The notes under the pieces: generated by a model
The model's input: the letters and a program-made list of their open reading frames with translations, nothing else
Database searches by the model: none
What the model was told of the DNA's origin: nothing
Part shown: positions 43,268-52,160 of the stretch, one piece after another
Position numbering within the stretch: the first letter of the stretch is position 1
Layout: the number at the start of each line of letters is the position of its first letter
NCBI RefSeq assembly: GCF_014836985.1
Contig: NZ_JACSPU010000001.1
Span: 555,473-619,472 of the forward strand
DNA from: Planococcus wigleyi
GTDB lineage: Bacteria > Bacillota > Bacilli > Bacillales_A > Planococcaceae
Reading direction: 5' to 3'
DNA: 64,000 bases
Made by a program: the position numbers and the translations under genes

Positions 43268-44641
43268 ATGAACAATCGCGACATCCATAAGTATGTCAAA
43301 AAGACAGACAAGCTATTGAAAATGCTCCATTTTAGCCGCACTCTGCAGTCCGCTTTAGTTGCAGGCCTTGTTTTGGCAGTGGCTCTGCTGTTGGTGTCGC
43401 GCTTGTTTGTGCTTCCTTATTATGAATTTTATGCATATGCTGCGGGATTTTTTGCTGTAGGAAGTTGGCTATTACTGTCGTTCAAAAACTTGCCGAACCT
43501 TCAGCAGGCAGTTCAGGAGTTGGACCGGTTCACACCACATAATCAGCTGCTGACGGTGTGGAGGCTGACCGAAAAAAATCCTTTAGCGGAAGAGTTGACT
43601 AAAAAGACTGCACAAACCGTTCCTTTCAGCTATCAGTTGTTCCGTAAAGAACGCAAAGCCTGGCTGCGGCCCAAGTGGTTGATTGGGGCTGTCGTCAGTG
43701 CGACTTTAATGGTGCTGCTCCTGATCTTTCCGAGCAATTTGCAAAACCAGGCGAATGACGTAGAAAAAGAGCTCGAATTGGTGGAAGACATAAAAAAAGA
43801 AGTCGATGAAATGAATAAACAGGCAGAAACAGAAATTGTGAAAAAAGAATTGGATACATTAAAAACAACGATTGAAGATGAAAAAGACCCTGAAGCGGTA
43901 TTGAGAGAAGTGGTGAAAAAGCAAAAAGAACTGGACTTGAAGGAACGGCAACTGGCTGAAAAAAAGGATGCAAGTGCCGAAGCAATATCCAAAGACATTG
44001 GGAAAGCTGCTGATCAATTAGCTGGACAAGCCGGAAAAACCCAAACAGCTTTGAGCAATATGGGGAAACCGGTAGCATTTCCTCTGCAGCAGACCATCGC
44101 TAACCGTGAACAATCAACACAAGAAAATCCAAGTGAATCTGAAACCGGCAAATCATCTGAGGGAACAGGTGACGCCGGCAGTTCCGATGCAAACGGCCAA
44201 TCATCCGATAATGAAGAAAGAAAAGAAGGCGAAGGTGAGAGTAAGGGCCAAGGCCAGGCACAAGGCCAAGGACAAGGACAAGGACAAGGACAAGGACAAG
44301 GACAAGGACAAGGTCAGGGACAAGGCCAGGGACAAGGCCAGGGTCAAGGACAAGGCCAGGGGGCCGGGAAGGGCAAAGGCAGTCGGGATTTATTGACCGT
44401 CCCATCCAGAATTGGCGGTCAAGGAGAAACGGCAGTGGACAGTGGCGAAATTGGCGAAGGCAAGGCAGCGGGAGAGCAGCAAGGAGCCGTTCCTGCCACC
44501 AAAGGCACAATCCAGCCATATGAAGAGGTCGTGGGCGATTATTCGGATGCCTATTTTTCAAGCGCGGACCGTCTACAATTGCCGCCTGATCTGCAGACCA
44601 TTGTAGAGCAATACTTTACGGATATTGAAACCGACAAATAG
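43268..44641 (+). CDS. membrane protein with coiled-coil and Gly-Gln repeat tail
   Basis: 457 aa; GGAGGG precedes ATG 43268. Two TM segments near the N-terminus (~30-75, close pair) and a third at ~140-158, then a charged coiled-coil (~165-250, rich in Lys/Glu). A Ser/Glu linker leads to a run of about 20 Gly-Gln pairs (residues ~327-366), then a conserved-looking C-terminus with GTIQPYEEVVGDYSDAYFSS. The layout resembles DUF4175-type proteins found near MoxR/VWA genes. The GQ run is surely flexible and the DNA behind it is repetitive, so length may vary between strains. Confidence 0.7.
   Translation: MNNRDIHKYVKKTDKLLKMLHFSRTLQSALVAGLVLAVALLLVSRLFVLPYYEFYAYAAGFFAVGSWLLLSFKNLPNLQQAVQELDRFTPHNQLLTVWRLTEKNPLAEELTKKTAQTVPFSYQLFRKERKAWLRPKWLIGAVVSATLMVLLLIFPSNLQNQANDVEKELELVEDIKKEVDEMNKQAETEIVKKELDTLKTTIEDEKDPEAVLREVVKKQKELDLKERQLAEKKDASAEAISKDIGKAADQLAGQAGKTQTALSNMGKPVAFPLQQTIANREQSTQENPSESETGKSSEGTGDAGSSDANGQSSDNEERKEGEGESKGQGQAQGQGQGQGQGQGQGQGQGQGQGQGQGQGQGQGQGAGKGKGSRDLLTVPSRIGGQGETAVDSGEIGEGKAAGEQQGAVPATKGTIQPYEEVVGDYSDAYFSSADRLQLPPDLQTIVEQYFTDIETDK
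44245..44362 (+). repeat. in-frame tandem hexanucleotide repeat (GGACAA/GGCCAA type)
   Basis: About 20 units of GG-N-CA-R encode Gly-Gln pairs; seven consecutive GGACAA units near 44270-44312 are identical. Units are 6 bases, so copy number changes keep the frame. Repeat-slippage tract inside a CDS. Confidence 0.9.
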
Positions 44642-44655
44642 AAAAGAGGGTTCTC

Positions 44656-45648
44656 ATGACATACACAACGGATCAATTTACAGAAATGAGCCAATTGCTT
44701 CAGGAAGTCAAAGAAGAAATTGGACGCTTTATCGTCGGCCAGGAACGGGCTGTCGAGTTTTCTTTATACGCGATTCTAGCGGATGGCCATGCCTTGCTAG
44801 AAGGGCTTCCCGGGCTTGGCAAGACGATGCTGATCCGGACCATTTCGGACGTACTCGATTTGTCGTTTTCAAGAATCCAGTTTACTCCTGATTTGATGCC
44901 ATCGGATATTACAGGGACCAGTCTGATTGAGCGGGATGCAGAAGGGCGCCAGCAGTTTACGTTCCGGGAAGGGCCAATATTCCACCAAATGGTATTGGCT
45001 GATGAAATTAACCGGGCTACTCCTAAAACACAAAGTGCATTGCTTGAGGCGATGGGAGAAAAAACAGTGACGATTCTTGGCGATACGAAAAAGATGGCAC
45101 GCCCATTTTTTGTATTGGCAACACAGAATCCGATTGAAATGGAAGGAACCTATCCGTTGCCGGAAGCACAAATGGACCGCTTCCTATGCAAAATACTGGT
45201 TTCTTATCCGACACGCAACGAATTGGCTGAAATCAGCCGCCGAACGACAGGAGCCCAAACGATCAGCCTCAGCAAAAAGATGAATACAGAAGGGTTGGTC
45301 GAGGCGCAACAGATGGTAAAAGAAGTGCTGATGGCAGATGATATTTTAATGGTGGCTGTGGATATTATACAAAATACCCATCCTGAGCATTCAGAGCACG
45401 AAGCAATCCAGCAATATGTCCAGTATGGAAGTGGACCACGCGGCTTGCAGAGCCTGATTCGATTGGCTAAGGCGCGTGCCTTGATGGAAGGACGCTATCA
45501 TGTATCGATCGGTGATTTGAAGTATGTGGCCAAACCGGTACTTCGGCATCGCATGCTGTTGAATTACGAAGCTGAAGCGATGGGCAAAGAAGCGGACGAG
45601 TTGATTGACTTGGTGCTCAGCAATGCTGGAAAAGGCGTTGTCAAATGA
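44656..45648 (+). CDS. MoxR-family AAA+ ATPase
   Basis: 330 aa cytosolic AAA+ chaperone; ATG 44656 with AAAAGAGGG. Walker A GLPGLGKT (residues ~50-57), Walker B VLADEINRATPKTQSALLEAM, sensor 1 FVLATQNPIE, arginine-finger region LPEAQMDRF, and the C-terminal helical lid. MoxR ATPases act with DUF58/VWA proteins to mature or switch partner complexes, and that exact partner set follows here. It overlaps the DUF58 gene by 4 bases. Confidence 0.93.
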   Translation: MTYTTDQFTEMSQLLQEVKEEIGRFIVGQERAVEFSLYAILADGHALLEGLPGLGKTMLIRTISDVLDLSFSRIQFTPDLMPSDITGTSLIERDAEGRQQFTFREGPIFHQMVLADEINRATPKTQSALLEAMGEKTVTILGDTKKMARPFFVLATQNPIEMEGTYPLPEAQMDRFLCKILVSYPTRNELAEISRRTTGAQTISLSKKMNTEGLVEAQQMVKEVLMADDILMVAVDIIQNTHPEHSEHEAIQQYVQYGSGPRGLQSLIRLAKARALMEGRYHVSIGDLKYVAKPVLRHRMLLNYEAEAMGKEADELIDLVLSNAGKGVVK

Positions 45649-46505
45649 TGTTGTTGAATCTGCCTGCCGATTGGGGTTCACGTGTGAGCCGTTATGCCAT
45701 TGGAACAAAGGCAAAAATCAGGGGCCACCATAAAGGGTCACATCGTTCTATGCGGTTTGGCAGTTCGCTGGATTTCTCCGATTTTCGGGAATACCATCCA
45801 GGAGATGATGTCCGCCACATTGACTGGAATGTATACGCACGGACTGAAAAGGTCTATATCAAACGGTTTTTGGATGAACAGGAAATGCGTATCCACATCT
45901 TGTTAGACAGCTCCAAGTCAATGGACAGCAAATGGCTGTTTGCCAAACAGCTGGCCTTTTCTTTGGGTCTGATGGCGTTGTCGAACGATGACCGCCTGAC
46001 GGTTTCGGCTGGACAAAAAGAGACGATTCCTTTTCGGAAAAAAGGGAAGTCGGCCAGAAAGTTATTCGAGCATTTTATGGCTTCTATGCCGGATCCCGAA
46101 AATCTGTCATTCGCAAAACAGGCAAGTTTTCATGCAGCAAAAGACTCGACGGTATTGTTCATCCTATCGGATGGATTGGAACCGCTGGAAGACTGGCAGG
46201 TATTCTTCAAACAGGCTCCTGCTTATGCGCATGATATCCGCTTTATCCATATTACGACGGAAGACGAACGGTCACCTTCGTATAAAGGAGATCTTCGTTT
46301 TATCGATGATGAAACCCAGCAGGTATTGAACGTCACGGTTACAGAAGAAGCGCTTCGCGCATACCGGAAGCAAAGTGAGCTTCACACCAAAGGGCTGGAA
46401 TCGCTTTGCCGAACATATGGAATCGCTTATTTGCCGTTGCAGACAGAAGAAGGAATCGAGCAGGTGCTGTTTCAGCAGATGGTTCGGAAAAATTGGATTA
46501 AATGA
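45645..46505 (+). CDS. DUF58 protein with VWA-like fold
   Basis: 286 aa; ATG 45645 overlaps the moxR stop. The DUF58 signature is FSDFREYHPGDDVRHIDWNVYART (middle of the N-terminal third). It is followed by a VWA-like domain with MIDAS motif DSSKS at residues ~88-92, so metal-dependent protein binding is likely. No TM segment, so it is probably cytosolic and the direct partner of the MoxR ATPase. Seen in many bacteria next to MoxR; molecular role poorly known. Confidence 0.9.
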   Translation: MMLLNLPADWGSRVSRYAIGTKAKIRGHHKGSHRSMRFGSSLDFSDFREYHPGDDVRHIDWNVYARTEKVYIKRFLDEQEMRIHILLDSSKSMDSKWLFAKQLAFSLGLMALSNDDRLTVSAGQKETIPFRKKGKSARKLFEHFMASMPDPENLSFAKQASFHAAKDSTVLFILSDGLEPLEDWQVFFKQAPAYAHDIRFIHITTEDERSPSYKGDLRFIDDETQQVLNVTVTEEALRAYRKQSELHTKGLESLCRTYGIAYLPLQTEEGIEQVLFQQMVRKNWIK

Positions 46506-46516
46506 GGTGAAACGGC

Positions 46517-48250
46517 ATGGGGGCATCGAATTGGGGAATGATCTGGACAGCAGTTATGCCGTTGGCCGTGATCCTCTATTATTTCTTCAGGAAAAAATAC
46601 AAGGACCAGCGCGTGTCATCAACAATGTTCTGGCAGGAACGGATGAAAGAGCTGAAAGCTTCACCGTACCTGAAAAAATTGCAGCATCATTTATTGTTTT
46701 ATTTGCAGCTGGCGGCTCTCCTGTTTTGTGTACTGGGATTATTGGGGCCGTTCAGCGAGTCGGAAACGCTGGCAGGCAATAACTTTATCTTTGTCGTCGA
46801 CACATCGGCGACGATGCTTGCGGGTTCCCCCACACATTTTGAAAAGCAGCAGGAGGAAATGAAAAAGTTGGCAGCCCAAGCTGGAGGGAAACCCGTCACT
46901 ATCGTCACGACAGGAGCCAGTCCAGAAGTAGTGGTCCGCAATGAACAGGACCAAAGAGTTTTGGAGCGGGCGATTGACCAACTGGAAGTAAGGTATGAAA
47001 AGGCTGAAATGGAACAGACAATTTTGTTTGCTGATACGCTTGCAGCCAACGAATCAACGGTCATTCATATTTTTACGGATTCATTGGACCGTGCTGTACT
47101 GGCCAACAAAACCGGCCAACGTTATCAAGTCCACGGATTTAATGAATCACTGCGCAATGTTTCCATTGAGCAGTTCGGTCTATCAGAGACTGAAGCGGGT
47201 GCACGGGGCATCGTCCAGCTGGTAAACAACAGTGAAGATCCCCTGCAGGCGACAGTCCGTCTATCGGCAGGCAACATAGAGAAGACAGCGGAAGTAGAGC
47301 TGGAGCCTTCAATGGAATTGCTTGTTCCTTTCGAAGAGCTGCCCAATGAAAAGTTGTGGCAGGCGACTGTAGAAGTGGAAGATGATTATGCGGCTGATAA
47401 CACAATGGCGACTTATCTGGCGCCGCCAGGAAATGCGGTCGTGATTGACTCATCATTGCATGAACTGATCGCCAGCGGGTTCCGTTCAACGGATTTGGAA
47501 GTTCACCTGGCAGAGTCGGTCCAGTTAGAACCGGATTCAGCACTGCCGCTGGTTACCAACCAAAGCGAATTATTGGATGGAACAGCGCCGGTTCTACTGA
47601 TTGGCCGTAATGATGAAAAAGCTTTCGAAGTAGCCGGAGAAATTGAAGCACAAGCGCATCCGCTCTTTACTTACGCTTCTTTGGAAGATGTCTATGTATC
47701 CCAGCTGTATCCACCTTTTGAAGGGTTCGAAACAATTGCGTCGATTGATGGGCATCCTTTCATTCAAGTGTCTCCTGAAGGCGATATTGCCGTGCTGACG
47801 GATATTCAGTTGACCGACTGGCCGCTGTATCCGTCATTTCCGTTATTTCTTTGGAGCGCGATGGATAGTTTATCTGGAGATGCAGCGTTTCTCGGATTTT
47901 TTCAGCCCAACGAACATCGCTCGGTTTCTCTCGCTTCCGATACAGGAGAATGGGAAATCTTTAAAGATGGCACTTACCTCTATTCTTATATAGAAGGCAG
48001 CGGCCCGTTTATTTCACCGTCTGAACCAGGAGTTTATGAAGTGATTGGTGAACAAGAGACCAGGAACATGATTGTTCAGCTGGCAAATGAAGAGAAGACG
48101 TTGGGAGCCGGTTCTTCCTATGCGATGGGGCTGGCGACAACCGCCCAGGACACAGTCCGTTTTTCTTTCGTGCCGTATATTATTGTGTTGATTTTGCTGC
48201 TGGTTGCTGTGGAATGGGAGGTGTACCGCCGTGGAATTGCAACTCGATGA
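46517..48250 (+). CDS. BatA-like VWA membrane protein
   Basis: 577 aa; ATG 46517 with GAGGTG. Two N-terminal TM segments (~8-24 and ~58-77) frame an FWQERMKEL-type cytosolic stretch, as in BatA proteins. The VWA domain starts at ~90, MIDAS variant DTSAT at 95-99 (Thr in the last place). A long region with Ig-like and GATase-like features follows, and a C-terminal TM (FSFVPYIIVLILLLVAVEW). The C-terminus overlaps the next gene by 20 bases. Likely an envelope partner of the MoxR ATPase. Confidence 0.82.
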   Translation: MGASNWGMIWTAVMPLAVILYYFFRKKYKDQRVSSTMFWQERMKELKASPYLKKLQHHLLFYLQLAALLFCVLGLLGPFSESETLAGNNFIFVVDTSATMLAGSPTHFEKQQEEMKKLAAQAGGKPVTIVTTGASPEVVVRNEQDQRVLERAIDQLEVRYEKAEMEQTILFADTLAANESTVIHIFTDSLDRAVLANKTGQRYQVHGFNESLRNVSIEQFGLSETEAGARGIVQLVNNSEDPLQATVRLSAGNIEKTAEVELEPSMELLVPFEELPNEKLWQATVEVEDDYAADNTMATYLAPPGNAVVIDSSLHELIASGFRSTDLEVHLAESVQLEPDSALPLVTNQSELLDGTAPVLLIGRNDEKAFEVAGEIEAQAHPLFTYASLEDVYVSQLYPPFEGFETIASIDGHPFIQVSPEGDIAVLTDIQLTDWPLYPSFPLFLWSAMDSLSGDAAFLGFFQPNEHRSVSLASDTGEWEIFKDGTYLYSYIEGSGPFISPSEPGVYEVIGEQETRNMIVQLANEEKTLGAGSSYAMGLATTAQDTVRFSFVPYIIVLILLLVAVEWEVYRRGIATR

Positions 48251-50804
48251 ACCGCTTTGGCTGATTTTGCTCCTTCCTGCCGCCCTCTACTTTGGCTGGT
48301 TTGGTTTAAAGAATTTTCCTGCCAGTTCCAAAATGGCGAAAACAGTTTTTATTCTTCGTGTATTCGTGGTGGCTTTATTGATCTTCGCCTTGGCGGGGCC
48401 ATCGCTGTTCAGTCCGGTAAAAGAAGAACAAGTGATTTTCCTGTTGGACCGATCGGCGTCTCTTGAAGGAATGGAGACCGAAATGGCGGCAGCAGTGGAA
48501 AAAGCTTTAAACGCTCAAAAAGATCATCAGTCGGTTGCCGTCTATACATTCGCCGAGGATTTCCTGAGCCTTCTGCCGATGACAGCAGAACCTCAGACTT
48601 TGCCTGCGGAACTGGCGATCGGCCAGAACGGCCATACCAATATCGCCCGGGCACTGGAGCTGGCTTCAAATAGTGGAGACACAGACCTTGCGACACGGTT
48701 GGTGGTTTTGACTGATGGCAATGAAACACAATCTTCTGCCATCGAAAGCTTGAATCGCCTAGAATCGGACCGTTTGCAAGTGGATGTTTGGCCCATCGAA
48801 CAATCTGCAGTGAACGATATGGCCGTCAGCCGCTTTGAAACGCCTTCACGGGCATTTTTGGGAGAGGCACAGGCATTTTCTGTCTCCATTGATTCAGATG
48901 CAGAAGCTCAGGCAAAATTGATCTTTTCGGTTAACGACCGCGATTTGGATGCAAAAGAGATCTCCTTGGCAGAAGGCCAAAATGTCTTCAATTATACCTA
49001 TCCGGCCAGTTCGGAAGGCTTGCTGAAGTATGAAGTGCGTTTGGAGGCTGCTGAAGATGCTTTTCTCGAGAACAATTCATTGGCGAGCATTACGGAAGTT
49101 TCCGGCAATCCGGAAGTACTGGTGGTCAATGGCGGAGAGCCGAGTCCGATTGCCGCTTTATTGGACACAAATAATTTGCGTGTAACCGAACTCTCTGGCG
49201 CTGAACTGCCGAGCAGCTTATCCGCTATTCTTCGTTATGACTCCATTATTTTCGACAACGTATCAGGAACTTCTGTCGGTGAACAGCAGATGGCCATTAT
49301 TGAACAAGCTGTCCAGCAATTCGGTGTCGGTTTTATGATGGTCGGCGGCGATCAAAGTTTTGGGTTGGGAGGTTATTTCAAGACGCCGATTGAACGCCTG
49401 TTGCCGGTGGAAATGGAAGTCCAAGGCAAACATGAATTGCCTTCACTAGGCCTCATGATTGTGATGGACCGTTCAGGAAGCATGATGGGAATGAAGTTGG
49501 AGCTCGCCAAAGAAGCGGCAGCCCGCTCTATCGAATTGCTGCGTCCGGATGATACCTTGGGCGTCATCGCATTTGATGACCAGCCATGGGAAATTTTGCC
49601 GACTGCCAAAATGGCCGATCCGCAGGCCGCGGTGGATAAGGTCTTGGGAATTACGCCAGGAGGCGGGACTGAAATCTATCGTTCTTTGCAAAAGGCTTAT
49701 ATGGAATTGGAAGATTTGAAACTGCAGCGGAAACACATCATTCTATTGACGGATGGCCAATCTGCTACATCAAATGACTATGACGCGTTGATTGAAAATG
49801 GCAAAGACAATAACATCACCTTGTCGACAGTGTCGATCGGACAAGATGCTGACCGCAATCTGCTGGAACAGTTGGCGGACACAGGAAGTGGGCGTTTCTA
49901 TGATGTGACGGATGCTACTACGATTCCTGCCATCCTGTCGCGTGAAACTATCATGATGTCGCGGACTTACATTGTCGATCAACCGTTTTACCCGATCGTT
50001 TACAGCAGCAAATGGGATGATTTATTTGCAGAAGGTGTTCCGCAACTCAATGCCTATATTGCAACTACAGCCAAGAGTACCGCAACCGTTGCACTGGAGA
50101 GTGAAGAAGGCGATCCTGTGCTGGCGAGCTGGAATTACGGCCTTGGAAAAACGGTTGCTTTCACTTCCGGCAGTGGTGCATGGAGTGGGGACTTCCAAAG
50201 CTGGGCTCAGTGGCCGGATTTCTGGAACCGCAGCGTGGCTGAATTGCAGCCTACATTTGAAGAGATTCCTTATTCGGTCATTCGGAAAGAACAAGGAGTC
50301 TACACGGTAGAAGATCCTACACAGAGTTCTGCGATCTTGACGGTGGCGGCAGTTGACGAAGAAGGCAATGACATTCCACTGCAGACAGAGCCGGTGGCAC
50401 CTGGAAAAGTTGAAGTCAAGTTGGATGCCGATCCGGGACTGGTCTTTTTCAGCGTCAGCAATGAAAACGGAGCGGCCTTTAAAACAGGGCTGACTATTCC
50501 ATACGGCGATGAATACCGAACGGCATCAGCCAATATGCCTCTTTTGACAGCCTTGGCTGAACGGACAGGAGGGCAAGTATTGGGTACACTGGATGAAGCG
50601 TTCCGTGACATGCCTTATACCAGCGGTACGGTCCGCCCGATTCAATTGTGGCTGCTGTTGGCGGGGATGCTTCTGTTCTTCACAGACATCACACTCCGAC
50701 GCTTTGGTCTGCCGAAACTCATAAAAAAAAGAAAAGCCGCTAAAGAAGAGGACTCTTCTCCTGCGGCAATTGATCAATTAATAAAAGCGAAAAAGAGGAA
50801 TTGA
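48231..50804 (+). CDS. membrane protein with two VWA domains
   Basis: 857 aa; GTG 48231 with GGGAGGTG seven bases upstream. Two N-terminal TM segments (~9-26, ~38-58). VWA-1 has MIDAS DRSAS at ~73-77. VWA-2 has DRSGS at ~413-417, followed by DDTLGVIAFDD and ILLTDGQSATSNDYD. Between and after them are GATase-like segments (VLVVNGGEPSPIAALL; GGDQSFGLGGYF). C-terminal TM near residue 808 (PIQLWLLLAGMLLFFTDIT) and a charged tail. Two intact MIDAS sites in one chain is unusual. Last gene of the operon. Confidence 0.82.
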   Translation: MELQLDEPLWLILLLPAALYFGWFGLKNFPASSKMAKTVFILRVFVVALLIFALAGPSLFSPVKEEQVIFLLDRSASLEGMETEMAAAVEKALNAQKDHQSVAVYTFAEDFLSLLPMTAEPQTLPAELAIGQNGHTNIARALELASNSGDTDLATRLVVLTDGNETQSSAIESLNRLESDRLQVDVWPIEQSAVNDMAVSRFETPSRAFLGEAQAFSVSIDSDAEAQAKLIFSVNDRDLDAKEISLAEGQNVFNYTYPASSEGLLKYEVRLEAAEDAFLENNSLASITEVSGNPEVLVVNGGEPSPIAALLDTNNLRVTELSGAELPSSLSAILRYDSIIFDNVSGTSVGEQQMAIIEQAVQQFGVGFMMVGGDQSFGLGGYFKTPIERLLPVEMEVQGKHELPSLGLMIVMDRSGSMMGMKLELAKEAAARSIELLRPDDTLGVIAFDDQPWEILPTAKMADPQAAVDKVLGITPGGGTEIYRSLQKAYMELEDLKLQRKHIILLTDGQSATSNDYDALIENGKDNNITLSTVSIGQDADRNLLEQLADTGSGRFYDVTDATTIPAILSRETIMMSRTYIVDQPFYPIVYSSKWDDLFAEGVPQLNAYIATTAKSTATVALESEEGDPVLASWNYGLGKTVAFTSGSGAWSGDFQSWAQWPDFWNRSVAELQPTFEEIPYSVIRKEQGVYTVEDPTQSSAILTVAAVDEEGNDIPLQTEPVAPGKVEVKLDADPGLVFFSVSNENGAAFKTGLTIPYGDEYRTASANMPLLTALAERTGGQVLGTLDEAFRDMPYTSGTVRPIQLWLLLAGMLLFFTDITLRRFGLPKLIKKRKAAKEEDSSPAAIDQLIKAKKRN

Positions 50805-50824
50805 CTCTTTTTCGCTTTTTGATT
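50784..50824. terminator. bidirectional terminator
   Basis: AAAAGCGAAAAAGAG pairs with CTCTTTTTCGCTTTT around GAATTGA. Ends the 11.7-kb operon and may serve the convergent MFS gene. The stop codon is in the loop. Confidence 0.9.
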
Positions 50825-50860
50825 TAAGGAAGTAAAATATTTTGCTCTTAATTTAATGTT

Positions 50861-52051
50861 TCAGCTCCGGCTGGTAGCCAAGAGCTGCTGTTTCCGCATC
50901 GACCATGTATTGGCAATGAAAAAACAAGTGATCAAGATGGCGGTCCCTAATATATACGGATAGCTCATGTTGATGTCGAAAAGGATGCCGGCGAGTGCCG
51001 GACCGATCATATTGCCGAGGCTCATGTAGGCATTGTTCATACCGGCTGCAAATCCTTGTTCATCGCCAGCCAGTTTGGAGATGAGCGTATTGATGGCCGG
51101 CCGCAACAGGGAGGCGGCAGTGAAAAAGACCGCAGCCACCAGAAGGATGGCCCAGAACGAGCTGACAAACAAAATGCCGATCATGGCTCCTGCAGAAACC
51201 AGCAAGTTGACAAGGATAACTTTCATTTCACCAAAACGTTTGAAGAGCTTATCAATGACAAAAGTTTGGACCACTACACCGACAAATCCGCCGATTGTAA
51301 TCAGAATAGCAATTTCTTTCGGTGTGAAACCAAACTTCTTATCTGCATATAATGCGATGGTCGATTGGAAATTAGCCAAACCGAAAGCGAAAATGAACAT
51401 GACCAGCAGCATGACGAAGTAAGGGGTGTAAGTAGAACGCTTGAGCTGCTGGAGCAGGTTTTCGGATTTTTGATCTGCAGCCTGTACAGTAGGTGCGACA
51501 TTCGGCAACACGACAAAAGAAATAAATGCAGCAATGAGTGCCACTGCCGTTGCAACGTAGAAAGGAAACTGGATGCTGACTTCGGCGAGAAACCCACCGA
51601 TTCCCGGCCCGATCATAAAGCCGAGCGACATGGAAGCTCCGAGCAGCCCCATTCCTTTTCCACGTTCTTCAAACGTTGTGATATCAGCAACAAAGGCCAT
51701 CATCGGGGGGATCAGGAATGCAGCACCGAGTCCGCTGAAGAAACGGGCAAGGTACAAAATCCACAGATGGGAAGCGAGCCCGAATGCCAGTTGGGATAGA
51801 CCGAAAACGATCAATCCAAAGATGATCAACTTTTTTCGCCCGTATTTATCGGAAAGTTGACCGGACAAAGGCGAAAACAGGAACTGGGCTAAAGCGAATG
51901 TAGCGATTAGGGTGCCGAGAGCTTGGCCAGCCACGCCGAAAGTGTCCAGATAAGCTGGCATAATCGGAATGATCAAACCGATGCCGCTCATGGCAATGAA
52001 CATATTGAACATCAGCACATAAAGTGCGAATTTATTTGATTTTACGGCCAT
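50861..52051 (-). CDS. MFS exporter (DHA1, NorA/Bmr-like)
   Basis: 396 aa with about 12 TM segments. ATG 52051 (MAVKSNKFALYVL) follows AGAAGG; an in-frame ATG at 52069 would overlap that site. Motif A GQLSDKYGRKKLIIFG, motif C GASMSLGFMIGPGIGGFL (antiporter) and the repeated RPAINTLISKLAGDEQG in the second half, as in tetracycline/quinolone exporters. Substrate not assignable. Single gene. Confidence 0.87.
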   Translation of the reverse strand: MAVKSNKFALYVLMFNMFIAMSGIGLIIPIMPAYLDTFGVAGQALGTLIATFALAQFLFSPLSGQLSDKYGRKKLIIFGLIVFGLSQLAFGLASHLWILYLARFFSGLGAAFLIPPMMAFVADITTFEERGKGMGLLGASMSLGFMIGPGIGGFLAEVSIQFPFYVATAVALIAAFISFVVLPNVAPTVQAADQKSENLLQQLKRSTYTPYFVMLLVMFIFAFGLANFQSTIALYADKKFGFTPKEIAILITIGGFVGVVVQTFVIDKLFKRFGEMKVILVNLLVSAGAMIGILFVSSFWAILLVAAVFFTAASLLRPAINTLISKLAGDEQGFAAGMNNAYMSLGNMIGPALAGILFDINMSYPYILGTAILITCFFIANTWSMRKQQLLATSRS

Positions 52052-52128
52052 AAAGAGACCTTCTTTCATTGTTATTTCGTATTACTAAACTTTAGTCTAT
52101 AGAATCTACATACTATACCCCAATTCCC

Positions 52129-52160
52129 ACAAAAAAAACAGGCAAAAGTTCTGCCTGTCA
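52129..52160 (-). terminator. terminator of pot operon
   Basis: On the minus strand GACAGGCAGA / (loop) TTTTGCCTGTT then TTTTTT. It begins at the potD stop. Confidence 0.85.

Noticed and set aside
44245-44362. CRISPR or minisatellite outside genes
   Set aside because: The repeat is in frame inside a clear CDS with a good start and conserved-looking flanks.
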